A stretch of DNA of 64,000 bases from Salinibacterium sp. PAMC 21357 (GTDB lineage Bacteria; Actinomycetota; Actinomycetes; Actinomycetales; Microbacteriaceae): the NCBI RefSeq assembly GCF_000247645.1, contig NZ_AHWA01000006.1, positions 62,001-126,000 on the forward strand, given 5' to 3'. Each line of letters starts with the position of its first letter. Positions within the stretch are counted from its first letter, which is position 1. The notes beneath the pieces were generated by a model. The model made no database searches and was not told the DNA's origin. It was given only the letters and a program-made list of their open reading frames with translations. This document shows, piece after piece, positions 1 through 7,936 of the stretch. The translations under genes and the position numbers were made by a program.

Positions 1-369
1 AAGGTCGAGCGCCTCTACATCTACGTCATGCTGATTGCCGGTGGCTACGCCGGTCTTGCAGCAAGCACCGAAGTTCTCGGAACGACCACTAGTGGGTTCA
101 CCTCGGGAGTAGACGCTGGTATCGGCTTCGATGCCATCACCGTTGCTCTTCTAGGCCGCTCGACACCGTGGGGCACGTTTGCTGCCGGAATCCTCTTCGG
201 AGCATTCAAGGCTGGTGGCTTCACGATGCAGGCGTCGCAGAGCATCCCGATCGATATCGTTCTGGTTGTTCAGTCACTCATCGTTCTCTTTATCGCTGCG
301 CCGCCGCTCGTGCGCGCTGTGTTCCGTCTGCCGCAACCCGGCGCCCGTGCAAAGAAGGTGGTTGGCTAA
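1..369 (+). CDS. Nucleoside ABC transporter permease, 5'-truncated by window edge
   Basis: This is the C-terminal 122 residues of an inner-membrane permease; the reading frame is open from base 1, so the start lies outside the window. The fragment has hydrophobic, glycine-rich segments and the stretch GFDAITVALLGRSTPWGT, typical of branched-chain-type permeases of the BMP/nucleoside uptake family (YufP/NupP-like). Its stop codon overlaps the next permease start (TAATG), so the two are probably translated together as a heterodimeric channel. Cytidine deaminase and thymidine phosphorylase downstream support nucleosides as substrate. The substrate-binding lipoprotein and ATPase are presumably just upstream, outside the window. 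Family call firm; exact nucleoside unknown. Confidence 0.85.
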   Translation, partial: KVERLYIYVMLIAGGYAGLAASTEVLGTTTSGFTSGVDAGIGFDAITVALLGRSTPWGTFAAGILFGAFKAGGFTMQASQSIPIDIVLVVQSLIVLFIAAPPLVRAVFRLPQPGARAKKVVG

Positions 370-1649
370 TGACTTTCACCAAAATCTCAGAAGGAATGAG
401 TCGGTCGGGTTCGACGATTGATCGTCGAAGCTGGAAGATGCCGATTGCGTTCGCGATTGTGTCTCTTATTTCAGGTGTGCTGTTTATCGGCTTTGCCGAG
501 GACGCACCGACCGGATTCAACCTGTCAACGGGCACCGACCTGTTCCAGCTGCCGGTTATTCAATTGCCTGCATTGGCAACCGGTGTCGTCGTCACGATCT
601 TGATGGCGCTGATTGCTGTCGGCTCGGCGTTCATGATTTCGCAGGATCGCAAGGTTCCGGTCTGGGTGCCGGCGCTGGGTGCGGTCTTCGCACTCACTGG
701 ATTCCTTACGTGGGCAGCTGCAGACGAAACGTTGCGTGTTCCGGAGCTTTTTGCCGGCGCACTCGTGCTTGCTGTACCGCTCATTTTCGGTGCTCTCGGC
801 GGCGTGATTTCTGAACGAGTTGGTGTCGTTAACATCGCCATCGAAGCTCAGCTTCTGGCCGGCGCATTCGTTTCGGCGGTTGTGGGTACGATCACTGCTT
901 CGCCGATGATGGGCCTGTTGTCGGCGGCTGTTGCCGGAATGCTCGTGTCGTTCTTGCTATCGGTGTTCGCTATCAAGTACCTCGTCAACCAGATCATCGT
1001 TGGTGTTGTCATCAACGTGCTGGTCTCTGGTCTCACGGGATTCTTGTATTCGCAGTGGCTCGTCGAGAGCCCAGAGCAGCTGAACAATCCCGAGGGCTTC
1101 TCGGCGATCTCAATTCCGTTCCTGAGCGGCATTCCGCTCATCGGGCCCGTGCTCTTCCAACAGACGCTCATTGTCTACCTGCTGTACATCATCGTGGCCG
1201 TTGTCGCCTTTGCGATGTACCGCACTCGGTGGGGTCTCCGCTTGCGCGCTGTTGGCGAGCACCCGAAGGCCGCCGACACCGTGGGCATCAACGTGACGCG
1301 CACCCGCTTCTGGAACGTCGCGCTCGCCGGCGCTATTGCCGGTCTCGGTGGTGCCTTCATCACCTTGAGCCAGACAGGTCAATTCGGTAAAGACGTCACC
1401 GCTGGTGCCGGCTTTATCGCTCTCGCTGCAGTGATCTTCGGTCGCTGGGACCCGATCAAGGCAACGCTCGCCGCGCTGCTCTTCGGATTCGCCAGCAACC
1501 TACAGAACGCTTTGAGCGTTGTTGGTTCGCCGGTGCCGAGCGAGTTCATGCTCATGCTGCCCTACGTGGTCACCATCATCGCCGTCGCCGGTCTGGTCGG
1601 AAAGTCCAGGCCGCCAGCAGCATCCGGCACACCGTATATAAAGGGGTAA
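369..1649 (+). CDS. Nucleoside ABC transporter permease (YufQ/NupQ-like)
   Basis: Second integral-membrane permease of the nucleoside importer, 426 residues. I chose ATG 369, which overlaps the upstream stop by one base; a longer frame upstream only shadows the previous gene. The N-terminal ~100 residues carry three hydrophobic segments and the rest has the canonical core: FGALGGVISERVGVVNIAIE is close to the family signature, followed by GVVINVLVSGLTGF and RAVGEHPKAADTVGI, the cytoplasmic loop expected to contact the ATPase. The C-terminus contains AGFIALAAVIFGRWDP, shared with the first permease family. cdd starts four bases after its stop. Predicted role: uptake of ribo- or deoxyribonucleosides that feed the enzymes encoded next. 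Confidence 0.88.
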   Translation: MTFTKISEGMSRSGSTIDRRSWKMPIAFAIVSLISGVLFIGFAEDAPTGFNLSTGTDLFQLPVIQLPALATGVVVTILMALIAVGSAFMISQDRKVPVWVPALGAVFALTGFLTWAAADETLRVPELFAGALVLAVPLIFGALGGVISERVGVVNIAIEAQLLAGAFVSAVVGTITASPMMGLLSAAVAGMLVSFLLSVFAIKYLVNQIIVGVVINVLVSGLTGFLYSQWLVESPEQLNNPEGFSAISIPFLSGIPLIGPVLFQQTLIVYLLYIIVAVVAFAMYRTRWGLRLRAVGEHPKAADTVGINVTRTRFWNVALAGAIAGLGGAFITLSQTGQFGKDVTAGAGFIALAAVIFGRWDPIKATLAALLFGFASNLQNALSVVGSPVPSEFMLMLPYVVTIIAVAGLVGKSRPPAASGTPYIKG

Positions 1650-1653
1650 CGCT

Positions 1654-2070
1654 ATGACGATCGAGCCGCAATCAATCGATTGGGATGCGCTGAGGCTCGT
1701 CGCCACAGATGCCCTCAGTCACGCCTACGTTCCCTATTCGAAGTTTCCGGTCGGCGTCGCCGCCATTGTCGACGACGGCCGGATAATTTCGGGAGCGAAC
1801 GTAGAGAACGCTTCGTACGGCCTCACGCTGTGTGCGGAGTGCACCATGGTCTCTGCTCTGCACATGACGGGCGGCGGCAAACTTGTTGCTTTCACCTGCG
1901 TGGATGGCAAAGGCAACGCTCTTATGCCGTGTGGCCGCTGCCGCCAGTTGCTGTTTGAGCACTCTGCCGAAGGCATGCTGCTCGAAACAGTTTCTGGCAT
2001 CAAAACGATTGACGAAGTGATTCCCGACGCGTTCGGGCCACGCACCCTTGAGGAGTACCGCAGTGAATAA
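1654..2070 (+). CDS. cdd: Cytidine deaminase
   Basis: Converts (deoxy)cytidine to (deoxy)uridine, a cytosolic pyrimidine salvage step. At 138 residues it has the size of the small homotetrameric class. Zinc and catalytic motifs are visible: Cys60-Ala-Glu62 (TLCAEC), where Cys is a zinc ligand and Glu the proton shuttle, and PCGRC at 92-96 supplying two more cysteine ligands. The substrate-binding segments YSKFPVGVAA and SGANVENASYG are also present. It lies four bases after the permease gene and overlaps the start of deoA, so import, deamination and phosphorolysis appear to be in one transcription unit. Confidence 0.96.
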   Translation: MTIEPQSIDWDALRLVATDALSHAYVPYSKFPVGVAAIVDDGRIISGANVENASYGLTLCAECTMVSALHMTGGGKLVAFTCVDGKGNALMPCGRCRQLLFEHSAEGMLLETVSGIKTIDEVIPDAFGPRTLEEYRSE

Positions 2071-3376
2071 CAGTGCACCAGCAGGCATCGAGCGTTTCGA
2101 CGCTGTAGACCTCATCCACACCAAGCGTGACAAGGGCGTGCTCAGCACTGACCAGATCAACTGGCTCGTGGATGCGTACACTCGCGGCTATGTCGGCGAT
2201 GAGCAGATGGCTGCCATGACGATGGCGATCTTCATCAACGGCATGGAGCGCGAAGAAATTCGCGACCTCACTCTAGCGATGATCGCTAGCGGTGAGACTC
2301 TCAGCTTTGAGGGCCTCGGAAAGCCCACCACCGACAAGCACTCCACTGGTGGCGTCGGCGACAAAATCACGCTCCCACTTGCACCTCTGGTTGCTTCGTT
2401 CGGTGTTGCTGTGCCGCAGCTTTCTGGCCGCGGCTTGGGCCACACCGGCGGCACCCTCGACAAGCTTGAGAGCATCCCGGGCTGGCGTGCCGAGATCAGC
2501 AACGAAGAGTTCTACGCTCAACTTCGCGGCGTTGGTGGAGTGATCTGTGCTGCGGGTTCTGGTCTCGCTCCGGCGGACAAGAAGTTGTATGCCCTGCGCG
2601 ACATCACCGGAACTGTTGAAGCCATTCCGCTGATCGCATCCTCGATCATGAGCAAGAAAATTGCCGAAGGAACTTCTGCTCTCGTGCTCGATGTGAAGTT
2701 CGGGTCTGGTGCGTTCATGAAGGATGCCGCCCGCAGCCGCGAGCTTGCCGAGACGATGGTTCGCCTGGGTAAAGACGCCGGAGTCAAGACTGTTGCGCTG
2801 CTCACCAACATGAACGTTCCCTTGGGGCTCACCATTGGAAACGCCAACGAGGTGCGCGAATCTGTCGAGGTTCTCGCCGGCGGTGGACCCGCCGATGTGC
2901 GTGAGCTCACTATTGCTCTTGCACGCGAAATGCTCGCGCAGGTCGGTCACGAAGATGCCGATGTTGAGGCCGCTCTCGACAACGGTCAGGCAATGGATGC
3001 GTGGCGCGGCATGATCTCCGCTCAGGGTGGAGACCCGGATGCTGCACTGCCACAGCCCAAGGAAAGCCACGTCGTGCTCGCTGAGCGCGATGGTGTTCTC
3101 GTGGAACAGGAAGCGTTGCCGTTCGGCGTTGCCGCATGGCGTTTGGGCGCCGGTCGTGCGCGTAAACAAGACCCCGTTCAGCACGCCGCGGGAATCGACC
3201 TGCACGCGAAGCCCGGAGATACTGTTCGCAAGGGCGAGCCGCTCTTCACGATGCACGCCGATGAGCCTGCCCGGTTCGAGCGTGCGCTCGAATCACTGGA
3301 GGGCGCGTACCGCATCGGTGATGCGGGTGAGACCGTGCACGACGGCGGACCACTCATTGCTGGGCGCATCGACTAG
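2063..3376 (+). CDS. deoA: Thymidine phosphorylase
   Basis: Phosphorolyses thymidine/deoxyuridine to base plus deoxyribose-1-phosphate; 437 residues. The signature KHSTGGVGDK for phosphate binding, LSGRGLGHTGGTLDK and SGLAPADKKLYALRD are present, as is the C-terminal alpha/beta domain (HAKPGDTVRKGEPLF). I chose GTG 2063 because GAGGAG at 2050-2055 sits seven bases upstream; the TTG at 2048 would lie directly on that site. The start lies inside the end of cdd, eight bases before its last base, which indicates translational coupling. Pyrimidine nucleosides entering through the adjacent permeases would be used here; a uridine-preferring variant cannot be excluded. Confidence 0.95.
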   Translation: MNNSAPAGIERFDAVDLIHTKRDKGVLSTDQINWLVDAYTRGYVGDEQMAAMTMAIFINGMEREEIRDLTLAMIASGETLSFEGLGKPTTDKHSTGGVGDKITLPLAPLVASFGVAVPQLSGRGLGHTGGTLDKLESIPGWRAEISNEEFYAQLRGVGGVICAAGSGLAPADKKLYALRDITGTVEAIPLIASSIMSKKIAEGTSALVLDVKFGSGAFMKDAARSRELAETMVRLGKDAGVKTVALLTNMNVPLGLTIGNANEVRESVEVLAGGGPADVRELTIALAREMLAQVGHEDADVEAALDNGQAMDAWRGMISAQGGDPDAALPQPKESHVVLAERDGVLVEQEALPFGVAAWRLGAGRARKQDPVQHAAGIDLHAKPGDTVRKGEPLFTMHADEPARFERALESLEGAYRIGDAGETVHDGGPLIAGRID

Positions 3377-3388
3377 AACTGACTGCTT

Positions 3389-3406
3389 GAGCTAGAGCGC
3401 TAGTTC
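3389..3406 (+). terminator. Weak hairpin after deoA
   Basis: GAGCTAG (3389-3395) can pair with CTAGTTC (3400-3406), including one G-U pair, around an AGCG loop. It lies shortly after the deoA stop but has no following T-run, so it could be a weak factor-assisted terminator or chance. Confidence 0.3.
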
Positions 3407-3447
3407 TCGCGGATACAAGGCTGAGCAGAGTGCCTCATTCGCTGACG

Positions 3448-3453
3448 TAACAT
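3448..3453 (+). promoter_or_regulatory. -10 element TAACAT, probable leaderless start of MFS gene
   Basis: TAACAT lies seven bases before ATG 3461 and no purine-rich ribosome-binding site separates them. The spacing places transcription start at or next to the start codon. It also argues for ATG 3461 over the in-frame GTG at 3455. Confidence 0.5.
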
Positions 3454-3460
3454 TGTGCAA

Positions 3461-4996
3461 ATGACGTCAGCGGATGAGGCCCCTTCGCGTGCCGACAAAG
3501 CACGAAGCGATTCGGGGAACGCACAAGCTTCTCCGAGCGATTCCGAGATCGAGCACCGCACCAAATGGCGCGCCTTCTGGGTGTGCGTCGTTGTGGCAGC
3601 GATCACCATCCTTGACCTGTCCAAGGTCAACGTAGCCCTGCCTTCTATCGAGGACGCGCTAGGGGCAAGCTCCACGCAGCTGCAACTTATTGTTTCCGGT
3701 TACGTTCTTACCTTTGGGCTCGTGCTGGTGCCCGCCGGTCGCCTCGGTGATCAACGCTCCCGCAAAGCTCTCTTTCTCATTGGGCTGACGGTTTTCACGA
3801 TAGCCAGCATTGCGTGCGCGCTCGCGCCCAACGCCACGGTGTTGCTGCTCTTTCGTTTGTTGCAGGGCGTCGCCGCCGGCATCCAAATGCCTCAGGTTAT
3901 AGGGCTCATTCAGCAGCTCTTCCGCGGCCCAGAGCGCGGTCGGGCCTTTGGGCTGTTCGGCGCAATGATCGGTGTCGCGACCGCTTTCGGCCCCACGCTT
4001 GGCGGGCTCATGATTGCGATTGGTGGTGCCCAAGACGGCTGGCGGTACATCTTCTGGATGAACGTTCCCCTCGGCATCCTCGCTCTAATTCTGGCGTGGC
4101 GCATTCTGCCGGCAACCTCCGCAGCAAAGTACGCGCGCCTAGATCTCGACCCCGTCGGCATCACCATTTTCGGGGTCACAGTGTTGGCGCTGATGTGGCC
4201 ATTCCTATTGACGACCGGAGCGCCAACGGACGACCCCAAGCGGTGGTGGCTGTTGGCACTGTTTGTGCTCGCTGCCGCAGCCTTCGTGGCGTGGGAACGG
4301 CGATATGCCGCCGGCGGGCGTGCGCCACTGGTGCCACTGAAACTGTTCCGGGTCAGTTCATTCCGTAACGGCACACTGCTCGCCACCGTCTATTTCGCCG
4401 CGATGCCGGCGATGTTCTTGCTGACCACCCTGTATTTGCAGTTGGGCTTGGGGCTAGAGCCCGTCTTTGCCGGAATGGTGACAATTGGCTTTGCGCTGAC
4501 AAGTGCGCTCGGGTCGTGGCGGGGCGGAATTCTTGTCGAACGCTATGGCCGGTCGCTAGTTGTTGTCGGGCTTTCGATTCTGCTCCTCGGCTTGGGCGTT
4601 CTCATGGCGGCAGCGATCCTCACCCCTCCCGCGATCACTCCGTTCGTCATGGCAGCGGCACTGCTCATCGGGGGCACCGGGGGAGGGCTAGTTATCTCGC
4701 CTAACCAGACGCTGACCCTGCACGACATCCCACCGCTAGAGGGAGGTCTGGCGGGCTCCGTCGGCCAACTCGGCCAACGCATTGGCACCGCGATCGGTAC
4801 GGCGGTGGCCCTGTCGCTGTTCTACTCAACGCTCTACAACGAGCGCAAGAGCAGCGAAAGCACCATCGAGCTCTACCACCACGCTTACGGCACCGGCATG
4901 ATCGCAACAACAGCGTTCTTCTCGATTGCCATGGTTATCGGCATTGTCGACCTGCGCGCACGCAAGCGCCGGGCGCGATTACTCGCCAACGCCTAA
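3461..4996 (+). CDS. MFS transporter, DHA2 (EmrB/QacA) type drug efflux pump
   Basis: Polytopic membrane protein of 511 residues with about 14 hydrophobic segments, the number expected for drug:H+ antiporter family 2. Visible signatures are GRLGDQRSRKALFLIGL (loop 2-3 motif A, residues ~85-105), LLLFRLLQGVAAGIQMPQ (motif B) and FGPTLGGLMI (motif C, antiporter). The first ~35 residues are hydrophilic and cytoplasmic. It is a separate unit after the nucleoside genes with its own probable leaderless promoter, and it converges with the nucleoside hydrolase gene. A nucleoside-analogue efflux role is conceivable from context only; substrate unknown. Confidence 0.88.
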   Translation: MTSADEAPSRADKARSDSGNAQASPSDSEIEHRTKWRAFWVCVVVAAITILDLSKVNVALPSIEDALGASSTQLQLIVSGYVLTFGLVLVPAGRLGDQRSRKALFLIGLTVFTIASIACALAPNATVLLLFRLLQGVAAGIQMPQVIGLIQQLFRGPERGRAFGLFGAMIGVATAFGPTLGGLMIAIGGAQDGWRYIFWMNVPLGILALILAWRILPATSAAKYARLDLDPVGITIFGVTVLALMWPFLLTTGAPTDDPKRWWLLALFVLAAAAFVAWERRYAAGGRAPLVPLKLFRVSSFRNGTLLATVYFAAMPAMFLLTTLYLQLGLGLEPVFAGMVTIGFALTSALGSWRGGILVERYGRSLVVVGLSILLLGLGVLMAAAILTPPAITPFVMAAALLIGGTGGGLVISPNQTLTLHDIPPLEGGLAGSVGQLGQRIGTAIGTAVALSLFYSTLYNERKSSESTIELYHHAYGTGMIATTAFFSIAMVIGIVDLRARKRRARLLANA

Positions 4997-5022
4997 GCGC
5001 GACTGTCGCCCCGCACCTAACC

Positions 5023-5970
5023 CTAGAGTTGCGGATCTCCGATGCGCTCGAGCGCATCGACAACCATTCCCCAAAACTTGGGATGGTCGAGGTTGCGCGC
5101 AACCTGCGTTGTGCAGTCGGCGGGAGCCGGGGCGCGAAAATCTGCCACCGTCATGCCGAGGGTGATTGTTCCGGTGAGTTCGACATCCAATGGCACTTTG
5201 ATGACCTGCATGACGGTCGGGTCGATCACGAATGCCACGGCGCACGGGTCGTGAACGGGGGGATGATCGAAGCCCTGAGCATCGCGGTACGTCTCGCTGA
5301 AGAACTCCAGCAGTTCTCCCACGAAGCGTGCAGGGCCGGTGCCGACAGCGGCGATAGCAGCGGCAACCTCGTCGGTGGCGAGTGCTTCGTGCGTGAGGTC
5401 GAGGCCAACCATCGTGAGCGGCCAGCACTCGTTGAAGACGATGTGGGCGGCTTCGGGGTCGATGACGATGTTGAACTCGCTCGTGGCGCTCCAATTGCCA
5501 ACGTTGACGCCACCACCCATGAGCACGACTTGCTTGACGCGCTCGGCGATGCGGGGTTCTTTACGTACGGCGAGGGCAATGTTGGTGAGGGCGCCGGTCG
5601 GTACGAGAGTTACGGTGCCGGGTTCGTGGGCCATGACAGTGTCGATGATGAAGTCGACGGCGTGCCGAGCATCCAACTCAATCGTGGGTTCGGGAAGTAC
5701 GGGACCATCGAGGCCGGATTCGCCGTGGATGGATTCAGCAACTTCGATCTGGCGAACGAGGGGGCGGTGTGCTCCGCGGGCGAACGGCACATCGGTGATG
5801 CCGGCGACCCTGGCGATGGCCAGCGCGTTGCGGGTGACCTTCTCAATGGTTTGGTTGCCCATCACTGTCGTGACTCCCAGTAGTTCAATATCGGGGTTGC
5901 CGTGAGCGAGCAACAGCGCAATCGCGTCGTCGTGTCCGGGGTCGCAATCGAGAATAATCTTTTCAGCCAT
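5023..5970 (-). CDS. Inosine-uridine preferring nucleoside hydrolase family protein
   Basis: Hydrolyses the N-glycosidic bond of ribonucleosides to base and ribose; 315 residues, cytosolic. The Ca2+-binding signature DCDPGHDDAIALLLA is at residues 8-22, the substrate region MGGGVNVGNWS near 155 and the C-terminal HDPCAVAF with its catalytic His-Asp. The start is ATG 5970 rather than the ATG at 6000, because MAEKIILDCDPGHDD is the normal family N-terminus and the extra ten residues overlap the promoter and palindrome. TATGCT six bases before the start suggests a leaderless message. It is transcribed divergently from the adenosylhomocysteinase-like gene and may share its operator. It probably prefers purine or mixed nucleosides; specificity is not readable from sequence. 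Confidence 0.92.
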   Translation of the reverse strand: MAEKIILDCDPGHDDAIALLLAHGNPDIELLGVTTVMGNQTIEKVTRNALAIARVAGITDVPFARGAHRPLVRQIEVAESIHGESGLDGPVLPEPTIELDARHAVDFIIDTVMAHEPGTVTLVPTGALTNIALAVRKEPRIAERVKQVVLMGGGVNVGNWSATSEFNIVIDPEAAHIVFNECWPLTMVGLDLTHEALATDEVAAAIAAVGTGPARFVGELLEFFSETYRDAQGFDHPPVHDPCAVAFVIDPTVMQVIKVPLDVELTGTITLGMTVADFRAPAPADCTTQVARNLDHPKFWGMVVDALERIGDPQL

Positions 5971-5981
5971 TCGAAAAGCAT

Positions 5982-6002
5982 ATATGAAAGCGATCTTCAT
6001 AT
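5982..6002. promoter_or_regulatory. Inverted repeat, candidate operator between divergent genes
   Basis: Perfect 7-bp arms ATATGAA (5982-5988) and TTCATAT (5996-6002) separated by seven bases. The element fills the 47-bp gap between the nucleoside hydrolase and adenosylhomocysteinase-like genes and overlaps the predicted -10 region of the leftward gene. A dimeric repressor there would control both directions; the IclR protein encoded at 7196 is the obvious candidate. No second copy was found by eye near 7880-7940. Confidence 0.5.
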
Positions 6003-6005
6003 CTG

Positions 6006-6011
6006 TAGAGT
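6006..6011 (+). promoter_or_regulatory. -10 element TAGAGT before adenosylhomocysteinase-like gene
   Basis: TAGAGT lies six bases before ATG 6018 with no ribosome-binding site between, the same layout as other apparently leaderless genes in this window. Confidence 0.5.
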
Positions 6012-6017
6012 GGCTCC

Positions 6018-7196
6018 ATGAGCAGTGAACTAGTTACCGGTGCCGCGGCCCGCCTCAACTGGATTCGATCCCGGATGACACTTCTCGCAGAGGTGCGGGC
6101 ACAGTTCGCCGTGACCCAGCCATTCGCTGGCCGTCGAATCGGCATGTCAATGCACATCGAACCCAAGACCGCAGTGCTGCTCGAGACGCTGGCAGCTGGA
6201 GGCGCCGAGATCGTCGCCACCGGCAACCATGGCTCGACTCAAGACGACATTGCGGCCTACCTGCGTGATCAAGGCATGACAATCTACGGCGCGCGCGACG
6301 ATAGCGAAGAGCAGCACGATGCTTACGTCTGGAAGGTCGTCGAGGCCAAACCAGACATTCTGCTCGACAATGGTGCCGGGCTTGTGGCCAGACTTGCCGA
6401 GCTGGGGCACGCGAATCACGTGGCCGGGGGAACCGAAGAAACCGCCTCGGGTAGTTACCGACTGCGAGCAGAATTAGCTGATCATGTGACGTTTCCCGTG
6501 ATCGTCATCGACGACAATCCGCTGACCGTGATCAACGAAAACAAGCACGGCGCCGGTCAGTCCGTCGTCGAGAGCTTCATGCGCATTACCAATCTCATGG
6601 TGTCGGGGCGACGATTCGTCGTTGCTGGTTACGGCTGGTGCGGTCGTGGCGTCGCCCACTACCTGCGCGCGCTCGGCGGCAAAGTCGCCGTGGTAGAAAT
6701 CGACGAGATCAAAGCGCTAGAGGCTGCGCTCGATGGCTACCGCGTGGGTAACATGTTCGACTTGGCTAACTGGGGCGAAGTATTCATCACGGCAACGGGG
6801 CATCCACAAATTCTCGGTACCGACTTCTTTGACGTGGTGGCCGATGGCGCCATGCTCGTTAACTGCGGCCACTTCGATTGGGAAATCGACGTGCTCGCGC
6901 TGCGCGACCTCGCGATCGCGAGCACCGTTATCGACACCGCCATCGAGCGCGTCGACTTGCCCCGAAACCGCCACATCACCCTGTTGGCAGACGGACGCAT
7001 GATCAACCTCGCCGGTCGCGAGCCCAAAGGCAACTCGATTGAATCCATGGATCTCGGGTTCTTGCTTCAAGCCCTATCGCTCGAACGCATCGCTACCGCA
7101 GCGTCAACGCTCGTGGTTGGAGCGCAACCAGTTCCCGACAGCATCAACCGGGACGCTGCCCGCCGGATGCTCGCCGCGATGAAAGCCGATCGCTAG
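6018..7196 (+). CDS. Adenosylhomocysteinase family protein, H-x-E-x-K (S-inosylhomocysteine hydrolase-like) type
   Basis: NAD-dependent hydrolase of S-adenosyl- or S-inosylhomocysteine, 392 residues, shorter than the ~420-490 of classical AhcY. Family features: GSTQDDIAAYL near residue 75, VINENKHGAGQSVVESFMRITN with the catalytic Lys/Asn region, the NAD site VVAGYGWCGRGVAHYL and a late HITLLADGRMINLAG. The substrate segment reads HIEPKTA, i.e. His46-x-Glu48-x-Lys50, where classical enzymes have H-x-T-x-E/Q. My recollection of work on the methanogen enzyme is that H-x-E-x-K marks S-inosylhomocysteine hydrolases. The IclR gene overlaps its stop and adenosine deaminase follows, which fits a route through a deaminated intermediate. 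The family is sure; the substrate is inference. Confidence 0.82.
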   Translation: MSSELVTGAAARLNWIRSRMTLLAEVRAQFAVTQPFAGRRIGMSMHIEPKTAVLLETLAAGGAEIVATGNHGSTQDDIAAYLRDQGMTIYGARDDSEEQHDAYVWKVVEAKPDILLDNGAGLVARLAELGHANHVAGGTEETASGSYRLRAELADHVTFPVIVIDDNPLTVINENKHGAGQSVVESFMRITNLMVSGRRFVVAGYGWCGRGVAHYLRALGGKVAVVEIDEIKALEAALDGYRVGNMFDLANWGEVFITATGHPQILGTDFFDVVADGAMLVNCGHFDWEIDVLALRDLAIASTVIDTAIERVDLPRNRHITLLADGRMINLAGREPKGNSIESMDLGFLLQALSLERIATAASTLVVGAQPVPDSINRDAARRMLAAMKADR

Positions 7197-7879
7197 TGGC
7201 CACGACGCCCGAATACACGGTTCCCGCTCTCGATAAGGGGCTCGATATTCTCGAACTGCTTGCCGATAGCTCGGGCCCCCTGAGTCAATCGGAAATTGCC
7301 GACTCAACCGGGCGTAGCATTGGCCAGATCTTTCGCGTGCTCGCGACGTTGGAGCGCCGAGGTTACGTGTTCCGCGACAAGCAATCGGGGCTCTATACGC
7401 TCGCGATGAAACTGTTCGAACTAGCCCATCGGCATCCGCCCCTTCGTGGGCTTGTCAGCGTCGCGCTGCCGATTATGCAGCAACTCGCTAATCAGGCACG
7501 CCAATCGTGCAACTTAGCTGCGCTCGACGGAACCGAAGTGCGCGTGCTCGCTCAGGTGGAGTCGCCAGCCGACTTCGGGTTTCGAGTGCGCGTTGGCGCG
7601 GCCTTTGACATTGCCACCACCGCCACCGGCGCCACGCTTGCTGGGGCGGCACCAGGGCGCGAGAACTCCGTCGTGCGGGCAGACACGCTGCATCCGGGAA
7701 TCACTGACATCGTCGCCCCGGTCTTTGGCACCGATTCGAGCGTGGTGGCCGCTCTGACGGTGCCCTATGTCGCGAGCACCTTCAGCGAAGTCGATGTCGA
7801 CCGAGTGCAAGAACTTGCGACCGCCGCGGCGAAAGAAATCTCCAATCTGCTTCGAGGGGCAGCATTTACAGGATCTTAA
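7196..7879 (+). CDS. IclR family transcriptional regulator
   Basis: DNA-binding regulator of 227 residues. The N-terminal winged helix (ALDKGLDILELLADSSGPLSQ, then the recognition-helix region SIGQIFRVLATLERRGYV) is followed by a GAF-like effector domain (residues ~90-220). GTG 7196 is used; it overlaps the previous stop as TAGTG. Genes 6018 and 7196 form one unit, and adenosine deaminase follows after 57 bases with its own -10. Likely target: the inverted repeat at 5982-6002. The effector could be a purine nucleoside or a homocysteine conjugate, inferred from context only. Confidence 0.9.
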   Translation: MATTPEYTVPALDKGLDILELLADSSGPLSQSEIADSTGRSIGQIFRVLATLERRGYVFRDKQSGLYTLAMKLFELAHRHPPLRGLVSVALPIMQQLANQARQSCNLAALDGTEVRVLAQVESPADFGFRVRVGAAFDIATTATGATLAGAAPGRENSVVRADTLHPGITDIVAPVFGTDSSVVAALTVPYVASTFSEVDVDRVQELATAAAKEISNLLRGAAFTGS

Positions 7880-7923
7880 CCTCATCCAGCTAAACCACAG
7901 GGGGCTTTCAGAGATTGGCACGG

Positions 7924-7929
7924 TAGATT
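7924..7929 (+). promoter_or_regulatory. -10 element TAGATT before adenosine deaminase
   Basis: TAGATT ends seven bases before ATG 7937 and no Shine-Dalgarno-like sequence lies between, suggesting a leaderless start. Confidence 0.5.
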
Positions 7930-7936
7930 TGACGTC

